The translations under genes and the position numbers were made by a program. A stretch of DNA of 64,000 bases. It comes from Rhizobium sp. L51/94. GTDB taxonomy: Bacteria > Pseudomonadota > Alphaproteobacteria > Rhizobiales > Rhizobiaceae. A model generated the notes under the pieces. That model worked only from the letters and a program-made list of their open reading frames with translations, had not been told where the DNA came from and searched no databases. The stretch lies in the NCBI RefSeq assembly GCF_019355555.1, contig NZ_CP072143.1:124001-188000 (forward strand), written 5' to 3'. Of this stretch, positions 45,751 through 55,228 are shown piece after piece; the stretch's first letter is position 1; the number at the start of each line of letters is the position of its first letter.

Positions 45751-47901
45751 GTGAATCGTCATATTTCTGTTACGCAAATTTTGCTGGTGTCTACATTTCT
45801 GGTTCCGGCGCCGCAGGCGGCCTCCCAGGAAAAAGCCACGCCCTTGGCGCCCATCGTCGTTCAATCGCCGGGCAAGGACGATGACACGGCAAACAAGGTT
45901 CTCGCCAAGTCCACTCCATCCGCCACCAAGACCGCAACGCCGGTAATCGAGACGCCGCAATCGGTGACGACCGTCACCCGCAGACAGATCGATGAGCAGA
46001 ACCCGCAGACCGTCAGCGAAGCGCTGCGCTATACCGCCGGTGTGCTCTCCGACAGGGACTCCAATGCCCGCTACGACTCGCTGTTCATTCGCGGGTTTGG
46101 AGCCTTCGGGACCGCAACCAGCTACGTCAACTACCTGGACGGCCTCAAGCTGCAGCGCGGTCAGGCTTTCGCCACGCCGTCCATCGATCCGTTCTTCCTC
46201 GACCATATCGATGTCCTGAAAGGTCCGTCCGCGCTGCTCTACGGACAGGTCAGCCCAGGCGGCCTGGTAAACCAGGTCAGTCGCGCGCCATCGGATGTCC
46301 AGTCGAACGAAATCAGGATCGAAGGCGGAACCGATGGTCGCATCCAGACCGGCCTTTATTCGACAGGGCCGGTCACCACCGACGGGACGTGGCAATATGG
46401 GCTCGCCACCGTCGGCCGCTCCTCGGGCACCCGCTACGACGATGTCGACGAGAAGCGTTTCGGCATCGCGCCGGCTCTCAAGTGGCAGCCCGACGCGACG
46501 ACGTCCCTCACATTTTCCGGCTATTATCAGCGGGATCCCGAGGGTGGCTACTTCAATTCGATTTATCCGAAATTCCTGTCTCCGGCTGGCCTTGCCGGCT
46601 ATCTCGGCCCCAAGCTCAATGTCGGGGACCCCAGCTATGACAGTTTCGAGCGCGAGCAATACGGGGTCGGCTACCAGTTTGAACATAGCTTCGACAACCA
46701 AGTGACGGTCCGCTCCAATTTCCGATATTCCGGTGTGAATTCCGAGCTGCATTCACTTCAGATGAACGGCCCGATGTCGGCGGCGGGCATCATTCCGCGC
46801 TGGGCCGTCGAGTCCATCGAGGATGCCAAGGGCTTCTCGTTTGACAACCAGGCGGAATTCAAGGTCGATACAGGTGCTGTGAACCACACGCTTCTCGCCG
46901 GCGTCGATATTCAACGCACCGACAGCAGTTGGCAATATCTGCTCGGCGGGGCAACGCCGCTTGATGTCACAAACCCCGTCTACGGCCAGCCGGTTGGACC
47001 GTTCGTGAAAGCGAACGACACCGACCTGTCCCTGCGCCAGACCGGGATCTACCTTCAAGATCAGATCGAACTCGGCGGCCTGCGCGGCGTCTTCGGCGTG
47101 CGCCACGATTGGGCGGACCAAGAAACGGACAACCTGCTCGCCGGAACATCGTCCGACCAGTCGGACAGCGCGACGAGCTATCGGGCCGGCCTTCTCTATC
47201 TCTTCGATAACGGTATCGCGCCCTTCGCCAGCTATTCCACCTCATTCGAACCCTCCACCAGCACGGGCGCGGGCGGCGCAGCGTTCAAGCCGACCGATGC
47301 ACAGCAATATGAGGTGGGGATAAAGTATCAGCCCACGGGGTTCGACGCGCTATTCACCGTGTCGGCCTTCGATATCCGCCAGCAGAACGTCGTTTCTTAC
47401 GACGCCGCATCGGGTTTCAACGTTCAGCAGGGCGAGATCCATTCGCGCGGGGTGGAATTCGAAGCGAGGGGTAATGTAACGAGCAATATCGAGCTGATCG
47501 GCGCGTTTTCCCTTCTCGATACGACGGTCTCCAAATCGTTCGACACATCCCTCATCGGCAATCGTCCGCAGGCCGTGCCACGGTATTTCGGTTCGCTCTG
47601 GGCCAATTATACCGTTGACAGCGGTGCACTGGAGGGACTGGGCATTGGCGGCGGCGTGCGTTTTGTCGGATCGAGCTACAGCGACGACGCCAATACGGTG
47701 AAAGCCGATGGATATACCTTGCTGGATGCGGCGCTGCGGTACGACTTTGGTGCGAAAAACCGGAAGCTAAAGGGTCTTCAGGCGACGCTGAACGTCACCA
47801 ATCTGCTCGACAAGGAATACTATTCCTCCTGCAGTTCCGAATATTATTGCCAGTACGGAAACGGCAGAACGCTTCTCGCGGGCCTGAAGTACAAGTGGTG
47901 A
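45751..47901 (+). CDS. TonB-dependent ferric siderophore receptor
   Basis: The protein of 716 residues has a signal peptide (ISVTQILLVSTFLVPAPQA), a plug domain (TPQSVTTVTRRQIDEQ, QTVSEALRYTAGVLSDRDS, LFIRGFGAF, VLKGPSALLYGQVSPGGLVN) and a beta-barrel ending in GRTLLAGLKYKW with a terminal aromatic residue, like the FhuA/FoxA/FpvA group. It would import the ferric form of the product across the outer membrane with TonB energy. I prefer the GTG at 45751, which gives a clean signal peptide after GGGGA, over the TTG at 45700. The binding-protein gene follows six bases later. Confidence 0.9.
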   Translation: MNRHISVTQILLVSTFLVPAPQAASQEKATPLAPIVVQSPGKDDDTANKVLAKSTPSATKTATPVIETPQSVTTVTRRQIDEQNPQTVSEALRYTAGVLSDRDSNARYDSLFIRGFGAFGTATSYVNYLDGLKLQRGQAFATPSIDPFFLDHIDVLKGPSALLYGQVSPGGLVNQVSRAPSDVQSNEIRIEGGTDGRIQTGLYSTGPVTTDGTWQYGLATVGRSSGTRYDDVDEKRFGIAPALKWQPDATTSLTFSGYYQRDPEGGYFNSIYPKFLSPAGLAGYLGPKLNVGDPSYDSFEREQYGVGYQFEHSFDNQVTVRSNFRYSGVNSELHSLQMNGPMSAAGIIPRWAVESIEDAKGFSFDNQAEFKVDTGAVNHTLLAGVDIQRTDSSWQYLLGGATPLDVTNPVYGQPVGPFVKANDTDLSLRQTGIYLQDQIELGGLRGVFGVRHDWADQETDNLLAGTSSDQSDSATSYRAGLLYLFDNGIAPFASYSTSFEPSTSTGAGGAAFKPTDAQQYEVGIKYQPTGFDALFTVSAFDIRQQNVVSYDAASGFNVQQGEIHSRGVEFEARGNVTSNIELIGAFSLLDTTVSKSFDTSLIGNRPQAVPRYFGSLWANYTVDSGALEGLGIGGGVRFVGSSYSDDANTVKADGYTLLDAALRYDFGAKNRKLKGLQATLNVTNLLDKEYYSSCSSEYYCQYGNGRTLLAGLKYKW

Positions 47902-47907
47902 CGAACG

Positions 47908-49032
47908 TTGAAGATCGATAGACGCCAATTCTGCGCCTCCATCGCCGCCGCCGGCATCCTGCTGGGCGCAAGACCGCTCCTGGCGGCGGAACCGGTCACG
48001 GTCGTCGACTTAGCCGGGCGCACGGTGCGTCTCCCGGCGCCGCCCAGACGTATCATTTTGCTGGAAGGCCACGATCTGCTGACGATGTCACTCCTCCATC
48101 CGGATCCCGCAGCTCTCGTTGCGGGTTGGGCGGCTGTCGACAGGATCGACAGCAAGACCCTGGAAAAGCGACTGCGGAACAATCACGCGCTGGCGGAGGT
48201 CGGCAAGCAGGGGCCCGACACCGTGTCGCTGGAAGGCGTGATCGGCCTCATGCCCGACCTCATCGTCACCACGGAGTTCATGACGCCGGGTGGCGACGGG
48301 AATCCGCTGCTGGAGCGTCTGAAGCTGCTCGATATTCCCGTCGTTTTCAGTGATGCCTCGAGCAACGGACCGGTCGATGGCCAATCGCCCGATCCGATCG
48401 CACAACTCGAAATCTCGATGCGAATGTGGGGCACCCTTCTCGGTAAAACGGCGAAGGCGGACGCGTTTACAGCCTTCGTGAGACGGCAGATGGCAGGCAT
48501 CGCCGCACGGGTTTCCGGCAAACCGGCCGTGACGACCTATCTCGAAGTCCAGTCCACGCTCGATGATTGCTGCTGGGCCGCAGGGCAGAAGGTCTGGGGC
48601 GAATTGCTGGCCTTGGCCGGCGGCGCGCCGCTGCCCGGCATCACCGCGCCGTGGTTTCAGAAGCTGTCGCTCGAATACCTGCTATCCACCAGCTTCGACG
48701 TCTACATCGCCTCGGGCGGCGGGTGGGCGTCCGGCAGCAGACCTGCGATCGGTCCGGAGATCGACCCCAAGGAGGGCCAGGAGGGATTGCAGCGCCTGAT
48801 CGACGGCCGGCCCGGCTTCGATGCCTTGCCGAGCGTTCACGCCAGGCGCGTGCACGGGATCTGGACCGGACTGATCACCAATCTGCCTCTCAACATCCTG
48901 TTCGTGGCGCAAGCGGCGAAATGGCTTCATCCCGAAGAATGCGCCGACCTCGACACAGCGGCGATCCTCGACAGCATCAACACCCAGTTCGCAGCCTTTC
49001 CGATCGAGGGACCTTTGTGGACCTCGATATAA
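47908..49032 (+). CDS. Periplasmic ferric-siderophore-binding protein, Tat-type signal
   Basis: The 374-residue protein has a twin-arginine signal (DRRQFCASIAAAGILLGA, cleavage near LLAAEP) and the fold of FhuD/FepB-like binding proteins (VTVVDLAGRTVRLPAPPRRII, GLMPDLIVTTEFMTPG, WTGLITNLPLNILFVAQAAKWLHP). It would deliver the ferric siderophore to an inner-membrane ABC importer. No permease or ATPase gene follows, so these must be encoded elsewhere. It begins with TTG six bases after the receptor stop and shares its operon. Confidence 0.85.
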   Translation: MKIDRRQFCASIAAAGILLGARPLLAAEPVTVVDLAGRTVRLPAPPRRIILLEGHDLLTMSLLHPDPAALVAGWAAVDRIDSKTLEKRLRNNHALAEVGKQGPDTVSLEGVIGLMPDLIVTTEFMTPGGDGNPLLERLKLLDIPVVFSDASSNGPVDGQSPDPIAQLEISMRMWGTLLGKTAKADAFTAFVRRQMAGIAARVSGKPAVTTYLEVQSTLDDCCWAAGQKVWGELLALAGGAPLPGITAPWFQKLSLEYLLSTSFDVYIASGGGWASGSRPAIGPEIDPKEGQEGLQRLIDGRPGFDALPSVHARRVHGIWTGLITNLPLNILFVAQAAKWLHPEECADLDTAAILDSINTQFAAFPIEGPLWTSI

Positions 49033-49036
49033 GCCT

Positions 49037-50173
49037 ATGGAGCCAGTCCGGATGTTACCGAGTTCGTTGAAGACATATCGAGCCACCGCCGTGGTGCGAT
49101 TTCCCGGGATCGACGCGTACGTGGATCCGATCCTTGAGGCGATCGCCACCCACGACATGGTCGTGGAGGCGGCGGAGGGGATACATCATTTCCGGTCGTC
49201 TTTCGGCCATGCCACGCTCGAAGTCCTCGAGGACGGCTTCCGGCTGACGGCCGAGGCTCCGGACGCCGGCGGTCTCAACCGGGTGAAACATGCGCTGGTC
49301 GGGCCGATCGGCTTCATCGCCGCCCGAGAGACGATGGACATTCTATGGGAGGGCGATCATGCGGAGCCTGCATTGCCCGACGATCTACGGATTCTGCAGG
49401 TGACGTTGATCGAGGACATTGCTCCACGCCTCCGCCGCATAACGTTTCGCGGCGAAAATCTGGAGCGCTACGACCGCGCCGATCAGTTGCACTGTCGACT
49501 TATTTTTCAGCCCCGCGGCATCAGCGAGCCCCTGTGGCCCATGCTCGATCACCGCGGCCATGTTGTCTGGCCGGACGCTGTCGCGGTGCCGACGCGCGTC
49601 TACACCATCCGGCATATCCATGCCGCCCGGCGGGAAATCGCCGTCGACTTCGCCCTTCACTCAAACCCCGGCCCCGCAACGCAATGGGCCATGGACGCCA
49701 GACAGGGCGACGTCGTCGGCATTCTGGGTCCGGCCGCGCACGGGCCGAAAGATGCCGGGTTCTATGTGCTGATCGCGGATGAAACAGGATTGCCGGGGGT
49801 TGCCCGGATCGTTGAAACCCTGCCTGCCACGGCAACCGGCCTTGCATTCATAGAGGTGGATTCCGATGCCGACGAATTGCCGATGCGCTGTCCCGAGGGG
49901 ATGTCGATCGTCTGGCTGCACAGGAACGGCGCCGACCCCGGCACGACGACCTTGCTGCAGGATGCCCTACGAAGGGTAGAGTGGCCCGACAATGCGGACA
50001 GGACCTTCGTATGGGGTGGATGCGAACACAAGGCGTTCAGCGCCATTCATCGGCATCTGAAAACGGAAGTCGGGCTGCCGAGAGACCGCTTCCTCCTGTA
50101 CTCCCACTGGCATCGGTCACTCAGCGAGGAAGAAATCATCGCAATAGGCGGCGAGGCATATCTCCCGGAGTAA
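49037..50173 (+). CDS. DUF2218 - siderophore-interacting protein (ferric reductase) fusion
   Basis: The 378-residue protein has an N-terminal DUF2218 domain (about residues 12-100, including FRSSFGHATLEVLEDGFRLTAEA and VGPIGFIAARE) and a C-terminal SIP/ViuB-type reductase: TLIEDIAPRLRRITFRG, the FAD motif RVYTIR, VVGILGPAAHGP, LIADETGLPGVARIVETLP, and WGGCEHKAFSAIHRHL. SIP enzymes release iron from imported siderophores in the cytoplasm using reduced cofactors. The gene starts five bases after the binding-protein gene and ends the uptake operon. Confidence 0.88.
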   Translation: MEPVRMLPSSLKTYRATAVVRFPGIDAYVDPILEAIATHDMVVEAAEGIHHFRSSFGHATLEVLEDGFRLTAEAPDAGGLNRVKHALVGPIGFIAARETMDILWEGDHAEPALPDDLRILQVTLIEDIAPRLRRITFRGENLERYDRADQLHCRLIFQPRGISEPLWPMLDHRGHVVWPDAVAVPTRVYTIRHIHAARREIAVDFALHSNPGPATQWAMDARQGDVVGILGPAAHGPKDAGFYVLIADETGLPGVARIVETLPATATGLAFIEVDSDADELPMRCPEGMSIVWLHRNGADPGTTTLLQDALRRVEWPDNADRTFVWGGCEHKAFSAIHRHLKTEVGLPRDRFLLYSHWHRSLSEEEIIAIGGEAYLPE

Positions 50174-50279
50174 GGCCAAGCGTATGATCGATCGAAAAGG
50201 GCAGCATTGACCGGCCTGCTTGCGTGTGGCCGATCGCCTTTTTGTGTGTGTCGGCTGTTATAATGAGCGGATTTAAGCG

Positions 50280-50457
50280 ACGAGCGTCTCTACGCGAGGC
50301 GCATGAGCTGGCCCTTTATACGGCGGAGCCTGCTCGGCATGCCGTCGAATGGTATACGCGCCTTGGCTATCGCTTCATTGAAAATGCGCAGTGGTCGTAT
50401 ACGAACTATCGAAGCGTAATCCTCAGCAAGCCGCCTGCAAGCGCTCTAGAACGTTAG
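50280..50457 (+). pseudogene. GNAT acetyltransferase C-terminal fragment
   Basis: The frame AHELALYTAEPARHAVEWYT, RLGYRFIENAQWSYTNYRSV, ILSK is the end of a GNAT N-acetyltransferase, including the final strand pattern common in this family. The acetyl-CoA-binding part is absent. This is a relic just outside the siderophore locus. Confidence 0.6.
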
Positions 50458-50693
50458 CATGCTGCATTTCGTTTACCTTTCCGACCTTCATCTTTTCCCG
50501 CCGGGAAGCGCGGGCGTAATATCTCTGTGAATCGGCATACATAAATGCCCTTAGTAACGTGGGGGATAACAAGCGTTTATCATGCGCATCGGCATCGGGA
50601 CCCTTCGCCGATATACAGTGAATGATTTCGGCCGGTAATATGCTAAACCCGACGGCCGCGAGGCCGCCAGAAACACTGTTCCGAAGCCCGGCG

Positions 50694-50796
50694 ATGCCCA
50701 AGAAAGCCTTGCCTCCTGTTGAACGCCGCGCCGAAGAACTCGACACCATCGCCGCGGTGTTGCCGCTCGAGCGCCGTGACGAACTGGCCGAGCTTG
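50694..50796 (+). pseudogene. Tyrosine recombinase N-terminal fragment
   Basis: The frame MPKKALPPVERRAEELDTIAAVLPLERRDELAEL corresponds to the N-terminus of the recombinase at 9697-10847 (ERRADELDTIAAS, DRRDELAELLTDQ) and then diverges. Only about 34 codons remain. Unlike the copy at 9697, this one has no frameshift within the preserved part. Confidence 0.6.
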
Positions 50797-50871
50797 GCGC
50801 GCTGCAACCGGCATCCAGCGAGATTGATAGATGTGGGGAGGAACCGAGTTAAGGCTTTCGGCAGTGAGCGC

Positions 50872-52143
50872 TCAGTATTTTCGGTTTGCTGTCGACCTGA
50901 GATGTTCGTAGCGATGATTACCATTTAAATTGACGGCGAAGTTCTGAACCTGGCGAATGCCCGAGAAGCCCCTAACCTTCGGAAACTCACCGGCGGCTTT
51001 GACGCCGGGAAAGCGCTCGGCGAGCACCGTGAGGGCTTCCTCCAGCTCCGCCCTCGCCAGCGCTTCCCCGAGACAACGATGCGCCCCTCCGCCGAAAACC
51101 GGATGCCATTTCAACTGCTCGCGGGAGATGTCGAAGCGCTCCGGCTCCGGATATAGCTTTTCATCCCTGAGGGCGGACATGGTCACCAGGGAACACGCTT
51201 TGTGGGCTGGAAGAACGTATCCGTCGAGTTCGATATCCATCGTGGTGACGCGGGGCACCGAGCCGATTGCCGGTTCATAGCGAAGGCATTCCAGGACCGC
51301 GTTCGGCACCAGATCGCGATTTTCAACGACAGCGTTCCACTGATCCGGATGCTGGAGGAGCAGGGAGAGCTGAATGACCATCGCGGAGCGGGTCGTGTCG
51401 CTGCCACCGACAATCAGGGTCATGATCTGGGTGATGGCTTCCTCGGCCGTCAGCGATCCCTCCTCTTCGACGTTGGACATAAACTCGCTGACGAAATCAT
51501 CCGCCTTTTCATGGCTGCGCCTGGTCACGATCTCCCCGACATAGCGCCGAAGATCGGCCGCCGCCTGCTGCAATTCGGGCACGTCCTGCGCAAGCCAGGA
51601 GCCGCCCAGCAGCGGGCTGAAACGGTAGACGATCTCTGAAAATTTGCCCACATCGTCTCGCGGCAGGCCGAGGATCGACGCAATCACCCTTGCCGGAATA
51701 ACGGTCGCGAAATCGTCGAGCATGTCCATGTAGCCGTTGGGCGTTACGGCATCCGCAATCTCGGAAATCGTCTGCCTGATATGCGGGCGCAGCGCAGCAA
51801 TCATCCTGAATGCGAATGTCTTTGCCATCGGCGACCGCCGCCGCGTGTGAGCATCGCCATTCGAGGTCAGCATGCCGTTTGTAATGAAATCCCAGATCGG
51901 CCCGTCCTTGACGCCCCGCAGAGTGATCAGCTCTGTTTCCACCTGCCGCGTCTTGGCATCGCTGTAGAGGTTGAGAACATCATCGGCGCGCAGGACCAGA
52001 TAGACGCCGGCTTCGGACCGGATGAACGGCAGTTCGCCTCGAAAGTGGCGATAAACCTCGTGTGGATTGCTGGCGAGGGTCTCCATCGAAAGCGTCGGGA
52101 CGTCGCTGGCATCGGATCCGCTGGATGATTTGAAACTGGTCAT
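50872..52143 (-). CDS. Cytochrome P450
   Basis: The 423-residue soluble P450 shows the I-helix motif LIVGGSDTTRSAMV, the ExxR region (LRYEPAIGSVPRVTTM is nearby, with SALRDEKLYPEPERFD following) and the heme-binding loop FGGGAHRCLGEALARAEL with Cys357. It is of the bacterial class that needs a ferredoxin and reductase, none encoded nearby. It is separated from the siderophore genes by GNAT and integrase remnants and runs the opposite way, so membership in the pathway is uncertain. The start at 52143 (MTSFKSSSG) lacks a very strong ribosome site. Confidence 0.9.
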   Translation of the reverse strand: MTSFKSSSGSDASDVPTLSMETLASNPHEVYRHFRGELPFIRSEAGVYLVLRADDVLNLYSDAKTRQVETELITLRGVKDGPIWDFITNGMLTSNGDAHTRRRSPMAKTFAFRMIAALRPHIRQTISEIADAVTPNGYMDMLDDFATVIPARVIASILGLPRDDVGKFSEIVYRFSPLLGGSWLAQDVPELQQAAADLRRYVGEIVTRRSHEKADDFVSEFMSNVEEEGSLTAEEAITQIMTLIVGGSDTTRSAMVIQLSLLLQHPDQWNAVVENRDLVPNAVLECLRYEPAIGSVPRVTTMDIELDGYVLPAHKACSLVTMSALRDEKLYPEPERFDISREQLKWHPVFGGGAHRCLGEALARAELEEALTVLAERFPGVKAAGEFPKVRGFSGIRQVQNFAVNLNGNHRYEHLRSTANRKY

Positions 52144-52991
52144 CGAATTCCTGCCATGTTGATATGAAATGCTACGCTTAAAGAATAGCGCCTATTAATT
52201 CGGTGCAGTGAGGCTTAGGCTGATTGCTCTCGCCCTTCAGCCATAGGGGCTTGAAAACGACAAACTTGCCGACTTCAGGGTGGAGCACCTCAGACGCGCC
52301 AGTCATATCGTCACTATCGTGCTTAGGTGTCCGCCCATCGGTAAGACCCAAATCTTGCATTCACTCTGCGGGATACACTTAGGGTCTCGCTTTAAGCACT
52401 TACATTTCTTTACAACCGGGATCCTAAAGCTTCCTCGAAGCCAACTTAAAATCCGGGCGGTGAAGCGCGCGCTTTGCCGCATCTTCTTCTGCGTCTCGTT
52501 GTTTCAACCTCAGCCGAGAACGTGATCACAAACCCGTGATGTGACAAATGATAGTTTCATGACGGATCATGTCATTGATATTTAGGCATACTTTTTTTGA
52601 ATCGTGGCAGCACGCAAAAATTCTCGCCGTATTCTTGCCGTAATTGCTGCGACTGATAGCGAGATCCGCATTTTTGGTGAAGGGCGACGATCAGACGAAT
52701 CCGTCCCATGAAAGCCGCACCGTTTGTGCTTCGGCATGCCTGACGTGACGCGCTCTTTCGTCTCCCGATCACGTTGCTCGTCGATCAGGAGTTGCGAACA
52801 ATAACTTTAACTTCTTGTCCTTGAAGGGTCTAGACGCTGCAGCAATTGGCGAACTGGTGTGATCGAGAGGTGAGGACGGGCATAATTCAATCTTTTCGCC
52901 CGTGCTCTTTGGGCTATATCAAGTGGTTAACGCCTGACATAAGAGTCCGGTATGGGATTCCCTTTGCTGGGTTGGCATGCGAGTCTGGCGC
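52144..52991. other. Non-coding stretch, no feature recognised
   Basis: About 850 bases between the P450 gene and IS630. A 60-codon frame on the minus strand (52178-52360) has no recognisable family. The promoter of the P450 gene should lie just above 52143. The left end of the IS630 element must lie somewhere near 52900-52990 but I could not place its inverted repeat. Confidence 0.45.
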
Positions 52992-54069
52992 ATGCGCACA
53001 GGAATATCGTTCACCGTTTCGCCAACCGATCACCAACGCCTGATGGCCTTGACCAGGGATCGCAATGCCCCCCAAAAGCACCTGGCGGGCCGAGATCATC
53101 CTGCTGAGTGCCGATGGCGTCGGAACTGTCGAGATTATGCGCCAGACCGGCAAATCGAAGACCTGCGTATGGCGCTGGCAAGAGCGCTTCGCCACAGAAG
53201 GCGTCGAGGGTCTCCTGCGCGACAAGACGCGGCCGTCGCGTATTGTGCGGCTCGGACCCGATGTCGCCGAGCGTGTGGTGGCCCTGACGCTGGCTGATCC
53301 GCCGGGCGAGACGACGCACTGGACGGCCGACATGATGGCGACGGCCGCCGGCATCAGCGCCAGCGCAGTCAGGCGTATCTGGAAAGCGCATGGCCTCGCA
53401 CCTCATCGGTGGCGGCAGTTCAAATTGTCCAACGACCCGAAATTCGTCGACAAGCTGCGAGACGTTGTCGGCCTCTGTGTTGATCCGCCAGCCCACGCCA
53501 TCGTGTTGTCGGTCGATGAGAAAAGCCAAATCCAGGCGCTCGACCGCACCCAGCCGGGCCTGCCGATGAAGAGGGGCCGGCTCGGTACCATGACCCACGA
53601 CTACAAGCGGCACGGCACAACCACGCTGTTTGCCGCCCCCAACGTGCTCGACGGCACCGTCATAGGCCGCAACATGCAGCGTCATCGTCATCAGGAGTTC
53701 ATTCGCTTCCTCAACGCCATTAACGTCCAGGTGCCGGACGACAAGGCTGTCCACGTCATTCTCGACAACTATGCTGCCCACAAGCATCCCAAGGTGAGAG
53801 CCTGGCTCGACCGTTACGAGCGTTTCACCTTCCACTTCACTCCGACCTCAAGCTCATGGCTCAACGCGGTGGAGGGTTTCTTCGCCAGGCTGTCGAAGCG
53901 GCGTCTAAAACACGGCGTTTTCCATTCCGTCGTCGATCTTCAGGCCGCCATCAACCGTTTCCTCGTTGAGCACAACAAAAAGCCGAAGCCCTTCACTTGG
54001 ACCGCCGATCCCGACAAAATCATCGCCGCTGTCAAACGCGGGCACCAGGCGTTAGATTCGATCCACTAG
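52992..54069 (+). mobile_element. IS630-family transposase, probable N-terminal frameshift
   Basis: From 53065 the frame encodes about 334 residues: the HTH part EIMRQTGKSKTCVWRWQERF and a DDE domain with LSVDEKSQIQALDRTQP, VHVILDNYAAHKHP and SSSWLNAVEGFFARLSKRRL. The natural start seems to be the ATG at 52992 (MRTGISFTVSPTDHQRL, DRNAPQKH), but a loss of two bases near 53082 separates it from WRAEIILL. The remaining frame keeps all catalytic residues. Terminal repeats were not located. Confidence 0.85.
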
Positions 54070-54607
54070 CACAGGGCAATATGTGATAATAACTTTCAAA
54101 GCCCGTCTCCTACGCATGAGGCTTTGCGCGAGGTTAACTTTACGCAACCCTCGATACCCTACACATTGTGAGACAGGTCCCCAGCCCCGGGCGAAAATTT
54201 CGTCTGGCGCGGCAGATTGCGAAAGATATGTGCTTGGTAAGGAGCATTGCTACGCAGAGCGGTACGCGGTGGGTTATTGGTCAAGTTGCCCGGTTGATAA
54301 GACCTACAGCTAATTACAACGCTCGGTGCGTAGTATTCTACGGCGTAGAGGATACGTTATATAGGGGACCTTAGGACGCTGACTGGTTCGTGTTTGCGTA
54401 ACCCTACCCCACGCTGCACATAATGAATAGGAACCAGATGTAGGCTGTCCTAAGGGCCCTTCTGTCTTTGGTAGGTGGTGATGTAAGTTTCCGTTGTGAG
54501 GCTCCGCACAGACGCTCAACCGCAGCAAGCTGCTGTACCTCGTCCTTATGGGTCTATCGAATTTTCGTTCGGGGCACTTGCGGCGGCTAGACACTTAAAC
54601 ATCGGCA
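54070..54607. other. Non-coding stretch, no feature recognised
   Basis: About 540 bases between IS630 and the VirJ fragment. Frames here are short and without family features on either strand. Confidence 0.4.
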
Positions 54608-54940
54608 TTGGGGGATGCAATTGCACTTGAAAACAGTACTGCGGCTTTGGCGACGTTTTCCCTGTCTCACAAGGTCGACTATCAGGTCTCGCTTGCAGGG
54701 TGGCTTGGATTTCAAACCGAAGGCAAGGGAGGCAGTCCGATCAATGATCTTAAGTCGATCAACCCGGAGATGGTCCAATGCATCTATGGCCAGGATGACA
54801 GCCACGATAATGCCTGTCCGGCGTTGCGGGGCACCGGAATAACGGTAATCAGCATGCCCAGAGGACACCATCTTGGCGGAGATTACGAAAGGCTTCCTCA
54901 ACATATTATCGCAAGCATGAAAGCACGCATGAACAAGTGA
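54608..54940 (+). pseudogene. VirJ/AcvB C-terminal fragment
   Basis: The frame of 110 codons reads VDYQVSLAGWLGF, then VQCIYGQDDSHDNACPALRG and MPRGHHLGGDYERLPQHII, the end of the VirJ/AcvB family of periplasmic alpha/beta-hydrolase-like proteins known from Agrobacterium virulence and lipid lysyl-group metabolism. The catalytic histidine region (GGHHFDGD in typical members, RGHHLGGD here) is present, but the nucleophile half is missing. It begins at a TTG with no proper start, so it is a truncated relic. Confidence 0.65.
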
Positions 54941-55228
54941 ACTTCCTGCAATCCGTCCAGCCTAGCCGGCCACATTAGCTGTGCGGGCATATAAATTGCA
55001 CGCAATTTCTCCGCTGCCGTTGTTCAGGAAATATAAACTTTGAGGTAACGAACATGATTGCCGCCGGACACTTCGAACTCTGGAAAAATACCAGACTTGG
55101 CAAAGCCGCTGCGAACAGCCAAAGCTCTGGGGTTCATAGATAACTTCACTTTCGACCTCAATTGCAATTTGGCACGTTAAGTCCGCGCCGCCCGGCATCA
55201 AATGAAAACGCACCGTGATGGAGGCCGC

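Noticed and set aside
45223..46752. Minus-strand open frame of 509 codons
   Set aside because: Covers both the TetR gene in a wrong frame and the TonB receptor antisense; no coherent protein.
52178..52360. Minus-strand 60-codon frame upstream of the P450 gene
   Set aside because: No family, no strong ribosome site and no partner; cannot be separated from chance.
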